This document shows positions 28,370-37,874 of a DNA stretch of 64,000 bases, piece by piece. The position numbers were made by a program, and so were the translations under genes. Origin of the DNA: Muribaculaceae bacterium (GTDB lineage: Bacteria; Bacteroidota; Bacteroidia; Bacteroidales; Muribaculaceae). A model generated the notes under the pieces. That model did not search any database. It was given only the letters and a program-made list of their open reading frames with translations, and was not told the DNA's origin. The stretch is taken from the NCBI GenBank assembly GCA_028689665.1, contig JAQVCR010000002.1, forward strand, positions 78,570 through 142,569, written 5' to 3'. The first letter of the stretch is position 1. Each line of letters opens with the position of its first letter.

Positions 28370-28840
28370 CTAATGTGTTTTGCTGTTAGCTGTTTTATGA
28401 TGTTGAAGCATATTCTTAGAAAATTTTGTCTCGGCTCTTTTTAATAAGAAAAGTTGTTTTTTCGAGAGTATCGAAGTGAATTTTTGGAAGTATTCGCTTT
28501 CAATTTTGGCTTCTTTCGTTTTTACTTCCAGCATTGCTTCTGCTGTCTTTTCGTATTCTAATTCGGAAACGTCTTTAGCATTGCTAATTTTGCGTTCCAT
28601 TTCGCGAGTGTCTTTGTTTATTTGATATATTTCTTTTTCCATCGCTGTGTAGAGAGGAAAGAATTCATCTTGTTGTGATTTTGTTAGCTCTACTTCTTTA
28701 GTAAGAAAATCTCTTTTATAGTCTCTCAGCTCGCTAAACCATTGAGTGCGTCTTGCTTAAGAGTCGGATTGAGAATTAGCAACGATAGGGCAGCATATAA
28801 CTAAGATGAGAATGTATGTGAAAAGAAAACGCATTTTCAT
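28370..28840 (-). pseudogene. Spy/CpxP-like periplasmic protein with an in-frame stop
   Basis: From the ATG at 28840 the frame encodes a signal peptide (MKMRFLFTYILILVICCPIV, then ANSQSDS), meets TAA at codon 28 (28757-28759), and continues in the same frame for 128 more codons. The downstream part (WFSELRDYKRDFLTKEVELT, then a long charged coiled coil with YEKTAEAMLEVKTKEAKIE) resembles the small helical periplasmic proteins that commonly follow sigma/anti-sigma pairs in Bacteroidota. One substitution (for example CAA or GAA to TAA) would explain the break. The ATG at 28642 could start a 90-residue fragment without a signal peptide. It starts 13 bases after the anti-sigma gene ends. Confidence 0.72.
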
Positions 28841-28853
28841 ATCAATAGTAGTT

Positions 28854-29240
28854 TTAGTTTATTGAGTCGTTTGTAATGTCAACGCTGTCTTCATACATTT
28901 GTTGAATTAGGTCGTACTCATTAAAGTCGGTTGTAAGCACGAAGTCGTCGACAAATTTATCGTTTCTAAAAGCTTCGGCTATTGATGAATCGTTAGAGAT
29001 AGTGTTGTCGCGCATAAGTGTGAATAGATTCATCATACACCAGATACCACCAAACATAGCAGCCATATATGCCCATGGGCGAATGTGGTGCCAAATATTA
29101 GTTTTAATCTCGGGCGTAAAATCTCGCTCGGGCAATGATTTTGTCATTTTATCGGCAAAGTCGGCAAAATAATTATCCGGGACCTTAAAACCGGGGTCCT
29201 TACTCATTTGGGATAATATTTCAGATTCTTCTTTTTTCAT
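28854..29240 (-). CDS. Putative anti-sigma factor, single-pass membrane protein
   Basis: A 128-residue protein. Its N-terminal half is cytoplasmic-looking and includes FKVPDNYFADFADKM, a segment common to proteins encoded after ECF sigma factors in Bacteroidota. One hydrophobic helix (AYMAAMFGGIWCMMNLFTLM, about 71-90) is followed by an acidic C-terminal part (FVDDFVLTTDFNEYDLIQQMYEDS). The gene follows the sigma factor by 35 bases. I infer an anti-sigma role from this position and topology; no zinc-binding HxxxCxxC motif is present. Confidence 0.65.
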   Translation of the reverse strand: MKKEESEILSQMSKDPGFKVPDNYFADFADKMTKSLPERDFTPEIKTNIWHHIRPWAYMAAMFGGIWCMMNLFTLMRDNTISNDSSIAEAFRNDKFVDDFVLTTDFNEYDLIQQMYEDSVDITNDSIN

Positions 29241-29275
29241 AATTCAGTAGTATGACTGAATAAATTAAGTAAGGT

Positions 29276-29830
29276 TTAATCTTTAACAGAAAAAAATTGT
29301 TCAATTTTTTTTACGGCGTGGTGAAACGATGCTTTTAAAGCTCCGACGGAGGTGCCTAATATTTCGGAAATGTCTTCATATTTCATCTCATCGAAGTATC
29401 TCATATTAAAAACCAAGCGTTGCTTTTCGGGTAATGTGCTTATGGCTTTTTGGAGGTCTAGTTGTAGCTTGTCGCCATCGAACCATTGATCCGATTCAAG
29501 ATTGTCGGTCAAGAATGAATCGTCGTCGATAGAAATATTGTTTTTATTTTTCTCTTTTGTAATAAAAGTGATAGATTCGTTGATTGCAATCTTAAATAAC
29601 CATGTGGATAATTTTGCATCTCCACGAAAAAACTCGATATTTGACCACGCTTTAAGAAATGTATTTTGGAGCACATCGTTTGCATCGTCGTGAGAGATAA
29701 CAATTTTACGGATATGCCAATAAAGAGGCTCGGAGTATATAGTAATAACTTCGCCAAAGGCTTTTCGGCAAGTCTCAGGATTACGTAAGTTTTGAATTAA
29801 TATCTCCTCGTTTTTATTGGGTTCTGTCAT
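29276..29830 (-). CDS. ECF-type RNA polymerase sigma factor
   Basis: A 184-residue sigma-70 family protein with only regions 2 and 4. Region 2 includes HDDANDVLQNTFLKAWSNIE (about 43-62) and the -10 recognition helix LSTWLFKIAINE. Region 4 contains LPEKQRLVFNMRYFDEMKYE and the helix-turn-helix ISEILGTSVGALKASFHHAV. It directs transcription of a stress or envelope regulon, probably including its own operon, and is held by the membrane protein encoded next. Confidence 0.93.
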   Translation of the reverse strand: MTEPNKNEEILIQNLRNPETCRKAFGEVITIYSEPLYWHIRKIVISHDDANDVLQNTFLKAWSNIEFFRGDAKLSTWLFKIAINESITFITKEKNKNNISIDDDSFLTDNLESDQWFDGDKLQLDLQKAISTLPEKQRLVFNMRYFDEMKYEDISEILGTSVGALKASFHHAVKKIEQFFSVKD

Positions 29831-29867
29831 CTTTTATTTTTTACGATGTAAAATTAGAAGAAAGTTT

Positions 29868-29875
29868 TATATTTG
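29868..29875 (+). promoter_or_regulatory. Possible -7 box for the ZIP transporter gene
   Basis: TATATTTG matches TAnnTTTG, 56 bases before the start codon. No clear -33 element. Confidence 0.3.
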
Positions 29876-29931
29876 CGAAGCGATAATAAATAAAATATCT
29901 TATAATTAATGAGTAAATAATAAATATAACA

Positions 29932-30732
29932 ATGGATATAGATTTATCGACGGTGCTAATAGCACTGGGGTTGACAGCGATAGCTGGTCTTTCAACAGGA
30001 ATTGGTAGCTTGATGGTTTTTCTAGCAAAGGCGTCGAATACTAAATTTCTTTCTTTAGCTTTAGGATTATCAGGTGGTGTGATGGTATATGTGTCGTTTA
30101 TGGATTTGTTACCGGGTAGTGTAATTTCTTTATCCGATATTTTTAGTCCGAAGATGGCATCGCTAATTGCAATATTGGCTTTCTTTGCCGGTATTACTAT
30201 GATTGCATTAATCGACTTTTTTATTCCCGAAGATGAAAACCCACACGAGACGCATGCTTTTGAAAATATTGAAAAGAAAGACGGCTCGATGAAACGAACG
30301 GGTGTGATGCTGGCTTTTGCAATTGGTATTCACAATTTTCCGGAGGGCTTAGCTACATTTGCTTCGGCTCTTGGTGGGCTGGATGTGGCATTGCCTATTG
30401 TGGTTGCTATTGCAATACACAATATTCCGGAGGGTATAGCAGTGTCGGTACCTATATATCATGCTACCGGAAGTAAGAAGAAAGCGTTTGCTTATTCTTT
30501 CCTTTCGGGACTTTCCGAGCCTGTGGGGGCAGCATTCGGTGCGTTATTTTTATTGCCATTTTGGAGCCCTGCGATAAGTGCGTTGCTACTTTCGTTTGTT
30601 GCGGGGATTATGGTATATATTTCTTTTGATGAGCTTCTCCCAAGCAGTGAGCGATATGGGCATCATCACTATGCCATAAGCGGTGTGATTACGGGTATGG
30701 CAATAATGGCTTTTGGCTTGTTGCTATTCTAG
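29932..30732 (+). CDS. zupT: ZIP family zinc transporter ZupT
   Basis: A 266-residue inner-membrane protein with eight predicted helices. The two signature metal-binding helices are present: HNFPEGLATF near 131 and HNIPEGIAVS near 160. A histidine-bearing loop (DENPHETHAFENIE) lies between helices III and IV, and HHHY occurs near the C-terminus. It imports zinc and possibly iron or manganese. It stands between divergent and convergent neighbours, so it is likely monocistronic. Confidence 0.93.
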   Translation: MDIDLSTVLIALGLTAIAGLSTGIGSLMVFLAKASNTKFLSLALGLSGGVMVYVSFMDLLPGSVISLSDIFSPKMASLIAILAFFAGITMIALIDFFIPEDENPHETHAFENIEKKDGSMKRTGVMLAFAIGIHNFPEGLATFASALGGLDVALPIVVAIAIHNIPEGIAVSVPIYHATGSKKKAFAYSFLSGLSEPVGAAFGALFLLPFWSPAISALLLSFVAGIMVYISFDELLPSSERYGHHHYAISGVITGMAIMAFGLLLF

Positions 30733-30759
30733 AAATATAAGTAACCGACATCTTTCTGA

Positions 30760-31902
30760 TTATTTTTTCCGAGTTGCTTTAATTGCAATTGGTAATATGA
30801 TGAACATCATAATTATTGCTCCGGCTAGAAAGACGGGGAATAATGTTTGTTCATCGTATTGGAATGCTTTACTCGTTATGAAATTTAAAGAATAATTTCC
30901 ACACAAGGCTATGAATATTGTTGCTGAGAATGCAGAGCCTACTTTATCTTTAAATATTGCCCCTAAGCGCGATAGCATTATTGGGTAGGACGCTCCTGCG
31001 CCAAAGCCTATTAGCAACATGCTTATATATGGGATAAATATGCTGTATTCGCATATATTCATTAATAGTGAGCCAATTAAAGCGATAAGGAGGTAGGCAG
31101 ATAGAAGATATAAGTCTTTTACTTTCGCCATCAATCCACTTAATGCCAAACGCCCGATTAGCATACCTAATGTAAACATAGTAAGTGCAACAGTTGCTAT
31201 ACTTTTAGCTATTCCATTATCGGTGAGGAATATTACTGTATAATTGCCTGATATAGCTTCTAGTCCACTTTGGAAGAATAAGAAAAAGGCAAAATATAAT
31301 AATATTGGATATCTTAATAGTTTAATCGACTCGATATAAGAAATTTTTTCTTGAGGTTTCGCTTTTGGATAATCAATAAAAGCAGAATATATTATGAAAG
31401 CAACTATTAATAAAGATGCTATTGTCAAAGGAATAATATAATTACTAATAAATACACAAGAGAGAGTCCAAAGCAATGCTCCGATGCAATAGAAAGAGCT
31501 CATAATACTCATCATTCGTCCTCTTTTATTATCATCAAATATATCGGAAACTAATGCTGAAGTTTCTCCATTTAATATTCCTCCACCTATGCCGAATATA
31601 ATTATACTTGCAATCAGGAGATGTATTTCTGTTAAACTTGCTAATCCCAACAATCCAATTAATACACACAACGATGCAGAAATCAGCAACCATTTATATC
31701 CGAATTTATCGACAATAGGGCCGAAAATAAGTGTGCCTATAATGATTCCTATCGACATATATTGAGGCAATGAAATAGCAGAGGGAAGTATTTCTGTTAA
31801 TGGAGTCATCACTGCTCCCAATGATAACATTACTACTCCAAAAATGGCAATACCTATACATGCTGCAATAAATACCTTCTTCTTTGAATAATCAGTTTTC
31901 AT
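30760..31902 (-). CDS. MFS transporter, probably for a sugar
   Basis: A 380-residue protein with about 12 hydrophobic helices. Helix 2-3 loop FGPIVDKFGYKWLL resembles the GxxxDRxGRR motif of the major facilitator superfamily. Its start overlaps the stop of the ROK kinase gene by 4 bases (ATGA), so the two are translationally coupled. That pairing suggests it imports the sugar the kinase phosphorylates. Substrate identity cannot be read from the sequence. Confidence 0.85.
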   Translation of the reverse strand: MKTDYSKKKVFIAACIGIAIFGVVMLSLGAVMTPLTEILPSAISLPQYMSIGIIIGTLIFGPIVDKFGYKWLLISASLCVLIGLLGLASLTEIHLLIASIIIFGIGGGILNGETSALVSDIFDDNKRGRMMSIMSSFYCIGALLWTLSCVFISNYIIPLTIASLLIVAFIIYSAFIDYPKAKPQEKISYIESIKLLRYPILLYFAFFLFFQSGLEAISGNYTVIFLTDNGIAKSIATVALTMFTLGMLIGRLALSGLMAKVKDLYLLSAYLLIALIGSLLMNICEYSIFIPYISMLLIGFGAGASYPIMLSRLGAIFKDKVGSAFSATIFIALCGNYSLNFITSKAFQYDEQTLFPVFLAGAIIMMFIILPIAIKATRKK

Positions 31903-32861
31903 ATCATGTATTGTTTAGATTTAAGTTGTTTTTTTACTAGATAAGCTGCACCTAGCAGGGCGGCATTGTCTAAAATTTTGGTATTACAAAATTCGACTTG
32001 TTTCATCGATATAGGTTGTCCCCACTTACAAGCCTCTTTGTAAATAGCATTAATAAATTTCTGAGCCGGTCCGAATATTCCACCACCGAATATTATTTTC
32101 TCGGGATTAAATATGCTTACAAGATTTGCAGCTCCCATTCCCCACATTTGTATTGCATTATTTATTACTTTGGTAGCAATTACGTCTTTTTCTTCGTATG
32201 CTGAAAATACATCGTAAGAAGTAATATCAGAAAGTGGTTTCTTACTTAATATGCCACTGTAATTTTTTGCTTTAGCCAACTCGTTACGAGCTTGCAATCC
32301 TATTCCATTCCCCGATGCGTAATATTCAAAGCACCCGACTGGAATATATTCTTTTTTAAACGGAGCCTTTTGAGCCAGCCACCCGGTAGCTCCAATAATA
32401 TCGCTATGACCATGCAGCACGTGGCCATCAATAAGTATTCCAGCCCCTATACCTGTTCCTACTGCTAAATAGATAGCATTATTGCAATTTTTTGCAAGAC
32501 CTTTCCATACTTCGCCTAGTATATAGCATGTGCGGTCGCTTTCGATAAGAATTGTTATATCGTCATCAATATTTTCTTTAATTTTCTGCTTCAATGGATA
32601 ATTTTCCCAGCCGGGAATATTTGGAGCCCAGACAGTTTCGGTTTTGCAATACACAATACCGGGTATACACACGCCGATTCCATCAATTTGACCGGCACAA
32701 TTATTATAAACGAGATTTAAGGTTTTCATTAATATATTAAAAGCATTATCACCCGAGGCTCCGGATAGAAGGCTTACTTCTTTTTCTATAATATTTCCTA
32801 AATCGTCAAATAATGCAACCGAAACTTTCGTACCGCCTAAATCGACACTAATTATAGCCAT
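31899..32861 (-). CDS. ROK family sugar kinase
   Basis: A 320-residue protein with the ASKHA phosphate-1 motif SVDLGGTKVSVALFDD at the N-terminus, GVCIPG and WAPNIPGWEN, AVGTGIGAGILIDG as the phosphate-2 loop, and FGGGIFG near 255. The zinc motif of typical ROK proteins (GH followed by CxCGxxGC) is reduced to EYIPVGCFEYYASG, keeping only the last Cys; the usual His is Trp (GATGW). No helix-turn-helix is present, so it is a kinase type rather than a repressor. Candidate substrates are glucose, GlcNAc or ManNAc. It is clearly a paralogue of the gene at 43759. Confidence 0.85.
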   Translation of the reverse strand: MAIISVDLGGTKVSVALFDDLGNIIEKEVSLLSGASGDNAFNILMKTLNLVYNNCAGQIDGIGVCIPGIVYCKTETVWAPNIPGWENYPLKQKIKENIDDDITILIESDRTCYILGEVWKGLAKNCNNAIYLAVGTGIGAGILIDGHVLHGHSDIIGATGWLAQKAPFKKEYIPVGCFEYYASGNGIGLQARNELAKAKNYSGILSKKPLSDITSYDVFSAYEEKDVIATKVINNAIQMWGMGAANLVSIFNPEKIIFGGGIFGPAQKFINAIYKEACKWGQPISMKQVEFCNTKILDNAALLGAAYLVKKQLKSKQYMI

Positions 32862-32908
32862 ATTTTTATTAATTTTTTAGGGTTAGAATTATCAATATTG
32901 ATAAATGC

Positions 32909-35428
32909 TTATTTTAAATTTAGACCTATAGCTTCTTCTATCGACACAAATTGATAACCTTTTTTCTTGAGATTCTTAATTATGGTAGGGAGCAAATTAT
33001 AAAATTTATCGGTGCGTTTATCATCAGTTCCAAAATGAATTAATAGTAAATGACCATTTAATCCGCTAGCTGATGACTTTTCGGCTTTCATTAGATTGTC
33101 ATAGAGAGTTTTACTCGAATAGTAACGTTTTCCCATATCGGGCGTTGTGTAGTCTTGACTTGTCAATGTCCCCGGAGTGAAATCGATTACCTGTAATCCT
33201 AGTTTATTAGCCCAAGATGATATTTTGCTATTATAATACTCGAAAGGCGGAATAAAATAAGGGGCATCTTCTTTATTTATTCCAAATTTTCTCATTAAAG
33301 AATATATCTTAATAATATCATTATTAAATTCATCTTGCGAGATGAGCAAAGAATCGGGATTTTCCCAAGGCATATAAAGAAGGTGTCCGTAGCTATGACC
33401 TCCTACATAATGCCCGTCATTGATAAGTCGGGTGATTATCGAAGGAAAAGTCTCGAAAAACTCGCCGGTAAAGAAGAACCCACCTTTTATATTATTTTTC
33501 TTTAAAGTAGAAATTATTTTTTCTGCTCCGTCGGCTTTATCTGCGGCAGTGAAGACAAGGCAAATTCTCTTTTGAGTTGTATCGGTTCGTTCAATTCCGC
33601 CGTCTCGATATACGTTTTTATCATTATGAGATGCTACTGCATTCAATCCTTCGTTTTGATAAGCCGAAAGAGGAAATGCCAAACAAGCTGTGCCGTCCAT
33701 AGTAGGCTCGTTTGTTGAATAATCATGAATATTATCGTGATAAACCATTATTCCCGGTTGAAACTCTTCGTAATTATTAGCTATATCGCCTTCTATATCT
33801 TTTACAATATTTACGCCTTTCAAGCTATTGAATATTGATGAATACACCGGTCCATCTACAAGTCCGCCGGTCGTGTTTCCTAACTTTTTAGACACAATGG
33901 CAGAATGAGGCTGATGTGGATAGGTTCCGCTTAATGGTAATTCAACTATCATACTTGTCCCCCAAGGATTACAACCGAAAAGCCAATCGCGTAAAGATCC
34001 TTCCATCTCTTCAAATTGCTTGTCGCCGGTTAATTGACGATATAGGATACATTGAGTCAACATAGCAGTAGTAAGGTTGTTAGAACACCAAATAGACGGT
34101 ATGCCATACAAGAACGGAGATTCTTTGGCTTTGACAAAAGTTCGTTCGATACCGGTTTTAATGTTTCTTATAAATTCCTTTTTGATTCTATCGTTTCCTT
34201 CTTTTGCCAGAAGATAATGTCCCATATTCATAAACGGATACCATTGGTAGTGTCTTGCGCTGTCAGCTCCCATCCAAGGAGTTATCGGTTCTCGTCGCCC
34301 ATATTCTATTGCTTGATTTAGATATTTGATGTCTTTAGTCTTGTTATATAGTTCCATTGCTCCAAGTTGCATATCATCTACCCAATTATCTTCTTCGTAA
34401 ATATACGGGGCTAGGACAGAAGCAGTCTGGCAATTTCCCGGTTTATCTACGCCAATTTGATAGGCATCGGCAGCTTTAGCACCGATTATTTCGGCAAATT
34501 CGGGATAGAAAGGTTTTAGGATTTCAGCTCCTAGAGCAAAATCGGAAGCAAATTTGCCGGCAGTGCTTGCTACTCCCATTGTAGCATTAAGAAATTTACC
34601 GCGTTGTTGTGGCTCTCCGGTGCAGAAATACACCGGTCTTCCGTTATTTGACCCCCAACCATAATCGGCAGTGTCTTGAGATGGTATTTTCATACCGATG
34701 TGATCTCTGTCATCGGCAATTTGATTATATAGTTCTCCTTTTTCAGGATTCATTCTATTAAGCCAATCTAAGCCCCAATATATTTCATCGACAATATCAG
34801 GGATGCCGTTAGCCCCTTTATGACCATCGGCTTTATAATAATCACCAAAAGCGTTAGGATTTTGCTTATAAGCAAACATCATTTGATATATCGCATTAGC
34901 CGAAGTGGTAGTATATTGTAGGTAATCGGCAGCATCGTGCCAGCCACCTCTTACATCTAACATTTGCCCTGTTTTAGTAGGGTGATAAGCGATGTATCCA
35001 TCATTTTGATGGCATAATTCTTTAAAGTATGGATTATATCCGCATCGTTGTTGACGCATATAGTTTAAAATGAAGTCGGCAGTTCCATTATATACCGAGC
35101 CATTTATTGGGAAAATCGCAGATTTACATTCGTTTGCTTTTATATAATAAGTTCCTGGCAGATTAAAGTCAGAAAAATTTAATCGAAAAGTAGATTTCAT
35201 ACCTCCGAGTTTTCCAGAAGCTGTTACATTCTCGGATGAGAAAACCACTTCAGACGTAAAAGCATTTATTATTTGGAATGAAGTTATATTTATTTGTTCT
35301 TTATTTAGAAGAACAGCAACCTTTGTAGAGTTAGGAATATATCCCAATTGATTTATTCTTATCCAACTCTCGGCATTAATTGTAAGATTAAATAATGATA
35401 CTAATAATATTAAAAGAGCTCTTTTCAT
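32909..35428 (-). CDS. GH9 endoglucanase fused to a NodB-like deacetylase domain
   Basis: 839 residues from the ATG at 35428, which directly precedes a signal peptide (MKRALLILLVSLFNLTINA); a start 63 bases upstream is rejected. Order: an Ig-like cellulase N-terminal domain (about 20-105), a GH9 domain with GGWHDAADY (Asp165 and Asp168) and STNEPTMDG near 590 (general acid Glu), then a polysaccharide deacetylase domain in the last 220 residues. The deacetylase keeps HSYGH (motif 2), but motif 1, normally TFDDGP, reads VFTAADKADG and has lost the adjacent Asp pair. GH9 enzymes cut beta-1,4 or mixed-linkage glucans. It heads a group with the second ROK kinase and the MFS transporter. Confidence 0.87.
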   Translation of the reverse strand: MKRALLILLVSLFNLTINAESWIRINQLGYIPNSTKVAVLLNKEQINITSFQIINAFTSEVVFSSENVTASGKLGGMKSTFRLNFSDFNLPGTYYIKANECKSAIFPINGSVYNGTADFILNYMRQQRCGYNPYFKELCHQNDGYIAYHPTKTGQMLDVRGGWHDAADYLQYTTTSANAIYQMMFAYKQNPNAFGDYYKADGHKGANGIPDIVDEIYWGLDWLNRMNPEKGELYNQIADDRDHIGMKIPSQDTADYGWGSNNGRPVYFCTGEPQQRGKFLNATMGVASTAGKFASDFALGAEILKPFYPEFAEIIGAKAADAYQIGVDKPGNCQTASVLAPYIYEEDNWVDDMQLGAMELYNKTKDIKYLNQAIEYGRREPITPWMGADSARHYQWYPFMNMGHYLLAKEGNDRIKKEFIRNIKTGIERTFVKAKESPFLYGIPSIWCSNNLTTAMLTQCILYRQLTGDKQFEEMEGSLRDWLFGCNPWGTSMIVELPLSGTYPHQPHSAIVSKKLGNTTGGLVDGPVYSSIFNSLKGVNIVKDIEGDIANNYEEFQPGIMVYHDNIHDYSTNEPTMDGTACLAFPLSAYQNEGLNAVASHNDKNVYRDGGIERTDTTQKRICLVFTAADKADGAEKIISTLKKNNIKGGFFFTGEFFETFPSIITRLINDGHYVGGHSYGHLLYMPWENPDSLLISQDEFNNDIIKIYSLMRKFGINKEDAPYFIPPFEYYNSKISSWANKLGLQVIDFTPGTLTSQDYTTPDMGKRYYSSKTLYDNLMKAEKSSASGLNGHLLLIHFGTDDKRTDKFYNLLPTIIKNLKKKGYQFVSIEEAIGLNLK

Positions 35429-35520
35429 AGATATTAACTGTATATTTAAAAAATGGGAATATAAAGCGTTTGCCTTTTTGGTTAGGCACAATTATCTAAT
35501 AACATCAAATAAATTAAAAA
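35429..35520. other. Intergenic stretch before the GH9 gene
   Basis: AT-rich sequence that must hold the GH9 promoter, because a terminator lies just upstream. I find no clean TAnnTTTG on the minus strand. Confidence 0.4.
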
Positions 35521-35553
35521 TAAGAGGAGAGGACTTAATTTCCTCTCCTCTTA
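35521..35553 (-). terminator. Terminator of the SusCD operon
   Basis: A perfect 13-bp stem: TAAGAGGAGAGGA (35521-35533) with TCCTCTCCTCTTA (35541-35553), a 7-base loop and a TTTTTAATTT tail on the minus strand. It separates GH18 from GH9. Confidence 0.88.
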
Positions 35554-35687
35554 ACCGGACAGGATTCTGTTTTTAACCCAAAAATATAAACTAATTACAA
35601 TTGCTTATTATCTATGTTACAAATTAAAATTAATAATAATTTCGATAATAATATAATGACGTTTTTCTAATGAGTTAATAGGAAAGA

Positions 35688-35733
35688 AGAGGGAGAAATT
35701 AATTACTATTCTATGGAGTATAAACCTCCCTCT
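35688..35733. repeat. Second inverted repeat between GH18 and GH9
   Basis: AGAGGGAG (35688-35695) pairs with CTCCCTCT (35726-35733) across 30 bases. It lies 28 bases after the GH18 stop and has no T tract, so it may be an RNA 3'-end stabiliser rather than a terminator. Confidence 0.4.
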
Positions 35734-35760
35734 CTATCTAAATTGATTAGATTTAAATTC

Positions 35761-36888
35761 CTAATATTTCTTCATCACAGCATTCCAACAGGCATTACGT
35801 AGGGTTCCTTGTGCGTCATCGCCATCGTAATCCCAGAACATAAATCCTTTCATGCCTTTTGTCATTGCCCATTTACCTTTTATTGCGATGCTTTCTGTAT
35901 TATCATATCCTGCATAGAAAACGCCATTTTTAGTAATATAAGGTACACTGCCTATTGCGTCCCAATTATCGATTTTGTAACCTTCAGATGCTTTAAGCTT
36001 TAATACATTCTTATAATCAATGGCACCGCCACTTTCAAAATGAGCTCTTGCATAGAATGGAATACCAAGTACTAATTTTTCTGCTTTAATACCTGCATTT
36101 AAATATTCTTTAACTGCACGATTACAATCGCTTAACTCGGCTGGACTATCAAGCGCAGATTGATGTCGAGGAGCTCCGGCTATATCATAAGTCATGATAT
36201 TCACAAAGTCAACATACTGGTCGACGGCAGCTATATCAATGTAGCGCATTCCGCCGTCGCTTGTAGGTTTCATGTTGTTGATATATCCGGCATAAGTGAG
36301 CAGATACCTTGTACCAAGAGTTTCTCGTAATTGCTTCATTAGTAATACGTGATTAGCAACATCTACTTTTGTATCAAAAGCATCTTTATTTCCACTCCAA
36401 GAGAGTCCGGGAAATTCCCAATCCATGTCGATTCCATCAATTCCCCACTTTTGTATAAAGGCTTTGCAATCTTCGGCAAATGCTTTACGTGCATCGGCAG
36501 ATTTAGCTAATGCAGAGAATCCGCCGTTAGCGCCATCGGTATTAAATGATAATAATATCTTTAATTGAGGATTTTTATCTTTCAGATCAACGATTTTCTT
36601 AAAACGAGATTCGTCGCCCTGAAGGGCAAAACCATTATATACTCCGCCTGCGCCCATTTTAGGCTGTGCAAAAGCGTAATTAATATGGGTAATATATTTC
36701 GTGTCGGGAATCAGCGTGCCATAATAAGTAACATAAGCAAGACTGACTTTGCCATTTTGATACTCTTCCATATTCTCTTCTGCGGGGTTCTCGGCAGGTA
36801 ACCATACACCTCTCTCATAGTCGTCTTTGCTACATGAGGATATTGCAAGTGTAACACCTAATAATAAGGCAATGTTTTTTAATTTCAT
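35761..36888 (-). CDS. GH18 surface lipoprotein (chitinase or endo-GlcNAc-ase type)
   Basis: A 375-residue lipoprotein: signal peptide with lipobox ending at Cys19 (AISSC). The GH18 catalytic motif DGIDMDWE is complete at 151-158, so Glu158 is the proton donor with Asp156 behind it; LLSFNTDG (SxGG-like) and FVNIMTYDIAG with FMFWDYDGDD are also typical. GH18 enzymes cut beta-1,4 GlcNAc linkages in chitin or the chitobiose core of N-glycans. Its single compact domain fits the endo-beta-N-acetylglucosaminidase type found in SusCD operons. It ends the operon and was probably displayed on the cell surface. Confidence 0.88.
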   Translation of the reverse strand: MKLKNIALLLGVTLAISSCSKDDYERGVWLPAENPAEENMEEYQNGKVSLAYVTYYGTLIPDTKYITHINYAFAQPKMGAGGVYNGFALQGDESRFKKIVDLKDKNPQLKILLSFNTDGANGGFSALAKSADARKAFAEDCKAFIQKWGIDGIDMDWEFPGLSWSGNKDAFDTKVDVANHVLLMKQLRETLGTRYLLTYAGYINNMKPTSDGGMRYIDIAAVDQYVDFVNIMTYDIAGAPRHQSALDSPAELSDCNRAVKEYLNAGIKAEKLVLGIPFYARAHFESGGAIDYKNVLKLKASEGYKIDNWDAIGSVPYITKNGVFYAGYDNTESIAIKGKWAMTKGMKGFMFWDYDGDDAQGTLRNACWNAVMKKY

Positions 36889-36899
36889 GTTTTCTGTTT

Positions 36900-37868
36900 T
36901 TATTTATCACATTGAAGGTAAACGTACCATCCATCGCCATCCCAGTCGGGTTTCTTGCTATAATTAGCATTCGATGAGTGGAAAAGAGTAATATAATCGT
37001 CGTTAAGGGTTAGAATCCAGAACACATTTGTGCCTTTCTTTTGTCCCACCGATTCATCAAATTCTCCACCTATAATAGGTACATTTGTTGTAAGAGATCC
37101 ATACACACCATAGTCAAACCCTACAGGATCGAAACATTCGGGATTAGCGTGAGTGAAAGAGAAAGCTCCTTCATATTTTACTGTACCGTCGGGCTTATAT
37201 ACGGTCATTTTGTTGCCTTCTTGCTCAAATACCATATATTGATTACCTGCATCTTTTAATGTTATATTTTTCCACCACATAAAATTAGATTCAGGAGTGT
37301 AGCCGGCATCGCTAAAGCCATATTGAGCATATTTGTCGTTATACTTCCAGCCACCATAAGCGCCGCAGTTACATACAGAGGATTTCTCGGCAGTCCAACG
37401 AACTTCTCTAAATCGCCAAGTTCTTTTAGCTGTTTTGTCGGCTTTATCCTTAGCACTAGTCATAAATCCCGACCATGGGTCGAAAACATTAGTAACGGTT
37501 ATTTCTATTGGATTAGATTTCACCGACTTATTACCCGAGATAGTCTGATAATATACTTGGTATTTACCATTGTTGGTAAGTACAATTGTACCATTATCGG
37601 TATTATATGTTTTCTCCGATTCGCCAAAGACGAAATGCCAAACACCACCTAAGTCGGGACGCGAATTTTTTACGATTACACATTGGTCCCCTTCAACTTT
37701 ATCATCGCTATTTTCGAGTTGAGTGATACTTAGGGCTGCAGAAAGTTCATCTGCCGATATTGAAGTAGCATTCTTATCAAATTCAGAACTTACTTCTATT
37801 GGATTGCAACTTGAAAAAGCTAAAAGAGTAGCAATCGCAAATAATAAATAATTATAAGATGTTTTCAT
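36900..37868 (-). CDS. Surface lipoprotein, probable glycan-binding protein
   Basis: A 322-residue lipoprotein with lipobox Cys near residue 21 (LAFSSC). An N-terminal PKD-like segment (GGVWHFVFGE...NGKYQVYYQTISGN) is followed by a domain rich in Trp (FDPWSGFM, RTWRFREVRW, NFMWWKN, DWDGDGWYVYLQ). It follows SusD by 6 bases and precedes GH18 by 11, the usual slot of SusE/SGBP proteins that hold glycan at the surface. The name is by position and fold type; I know no exact homologue. The ligand should be the substrate of the GH18 enzyme. Confidence 0.75.
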   Translation of the reverse strand: MKTSYNYLLFAIATLLAFSSCNPIEVSSEFDKNATSISADELSAALSITQLENSDDKVEGDQCVIVKNSRPDLGGVWHFVFGESEKTYNTDNGTIVLTNNGKYQVYYQTISGNKSVKSNPIEITVTNVFDPWSGFMTSAKDKADKTAKRTWRFREVRWTAEKSSVCNCGAYGGWKYNDKYAQYGFSDAGYTPESNFMWWKNITLKDAGNQYMVFEQEGNKMTVYKPDGTVKYEGAFSFTHANPECFDPVGFDYGVYGSLTTNVPIIGGEFDESVGQKKGTNVFWILTLNDDYITLFHSSNANYSKKPDWDGDGWYVYLQCDK

Positions 37869-37874
37869 AATAGT

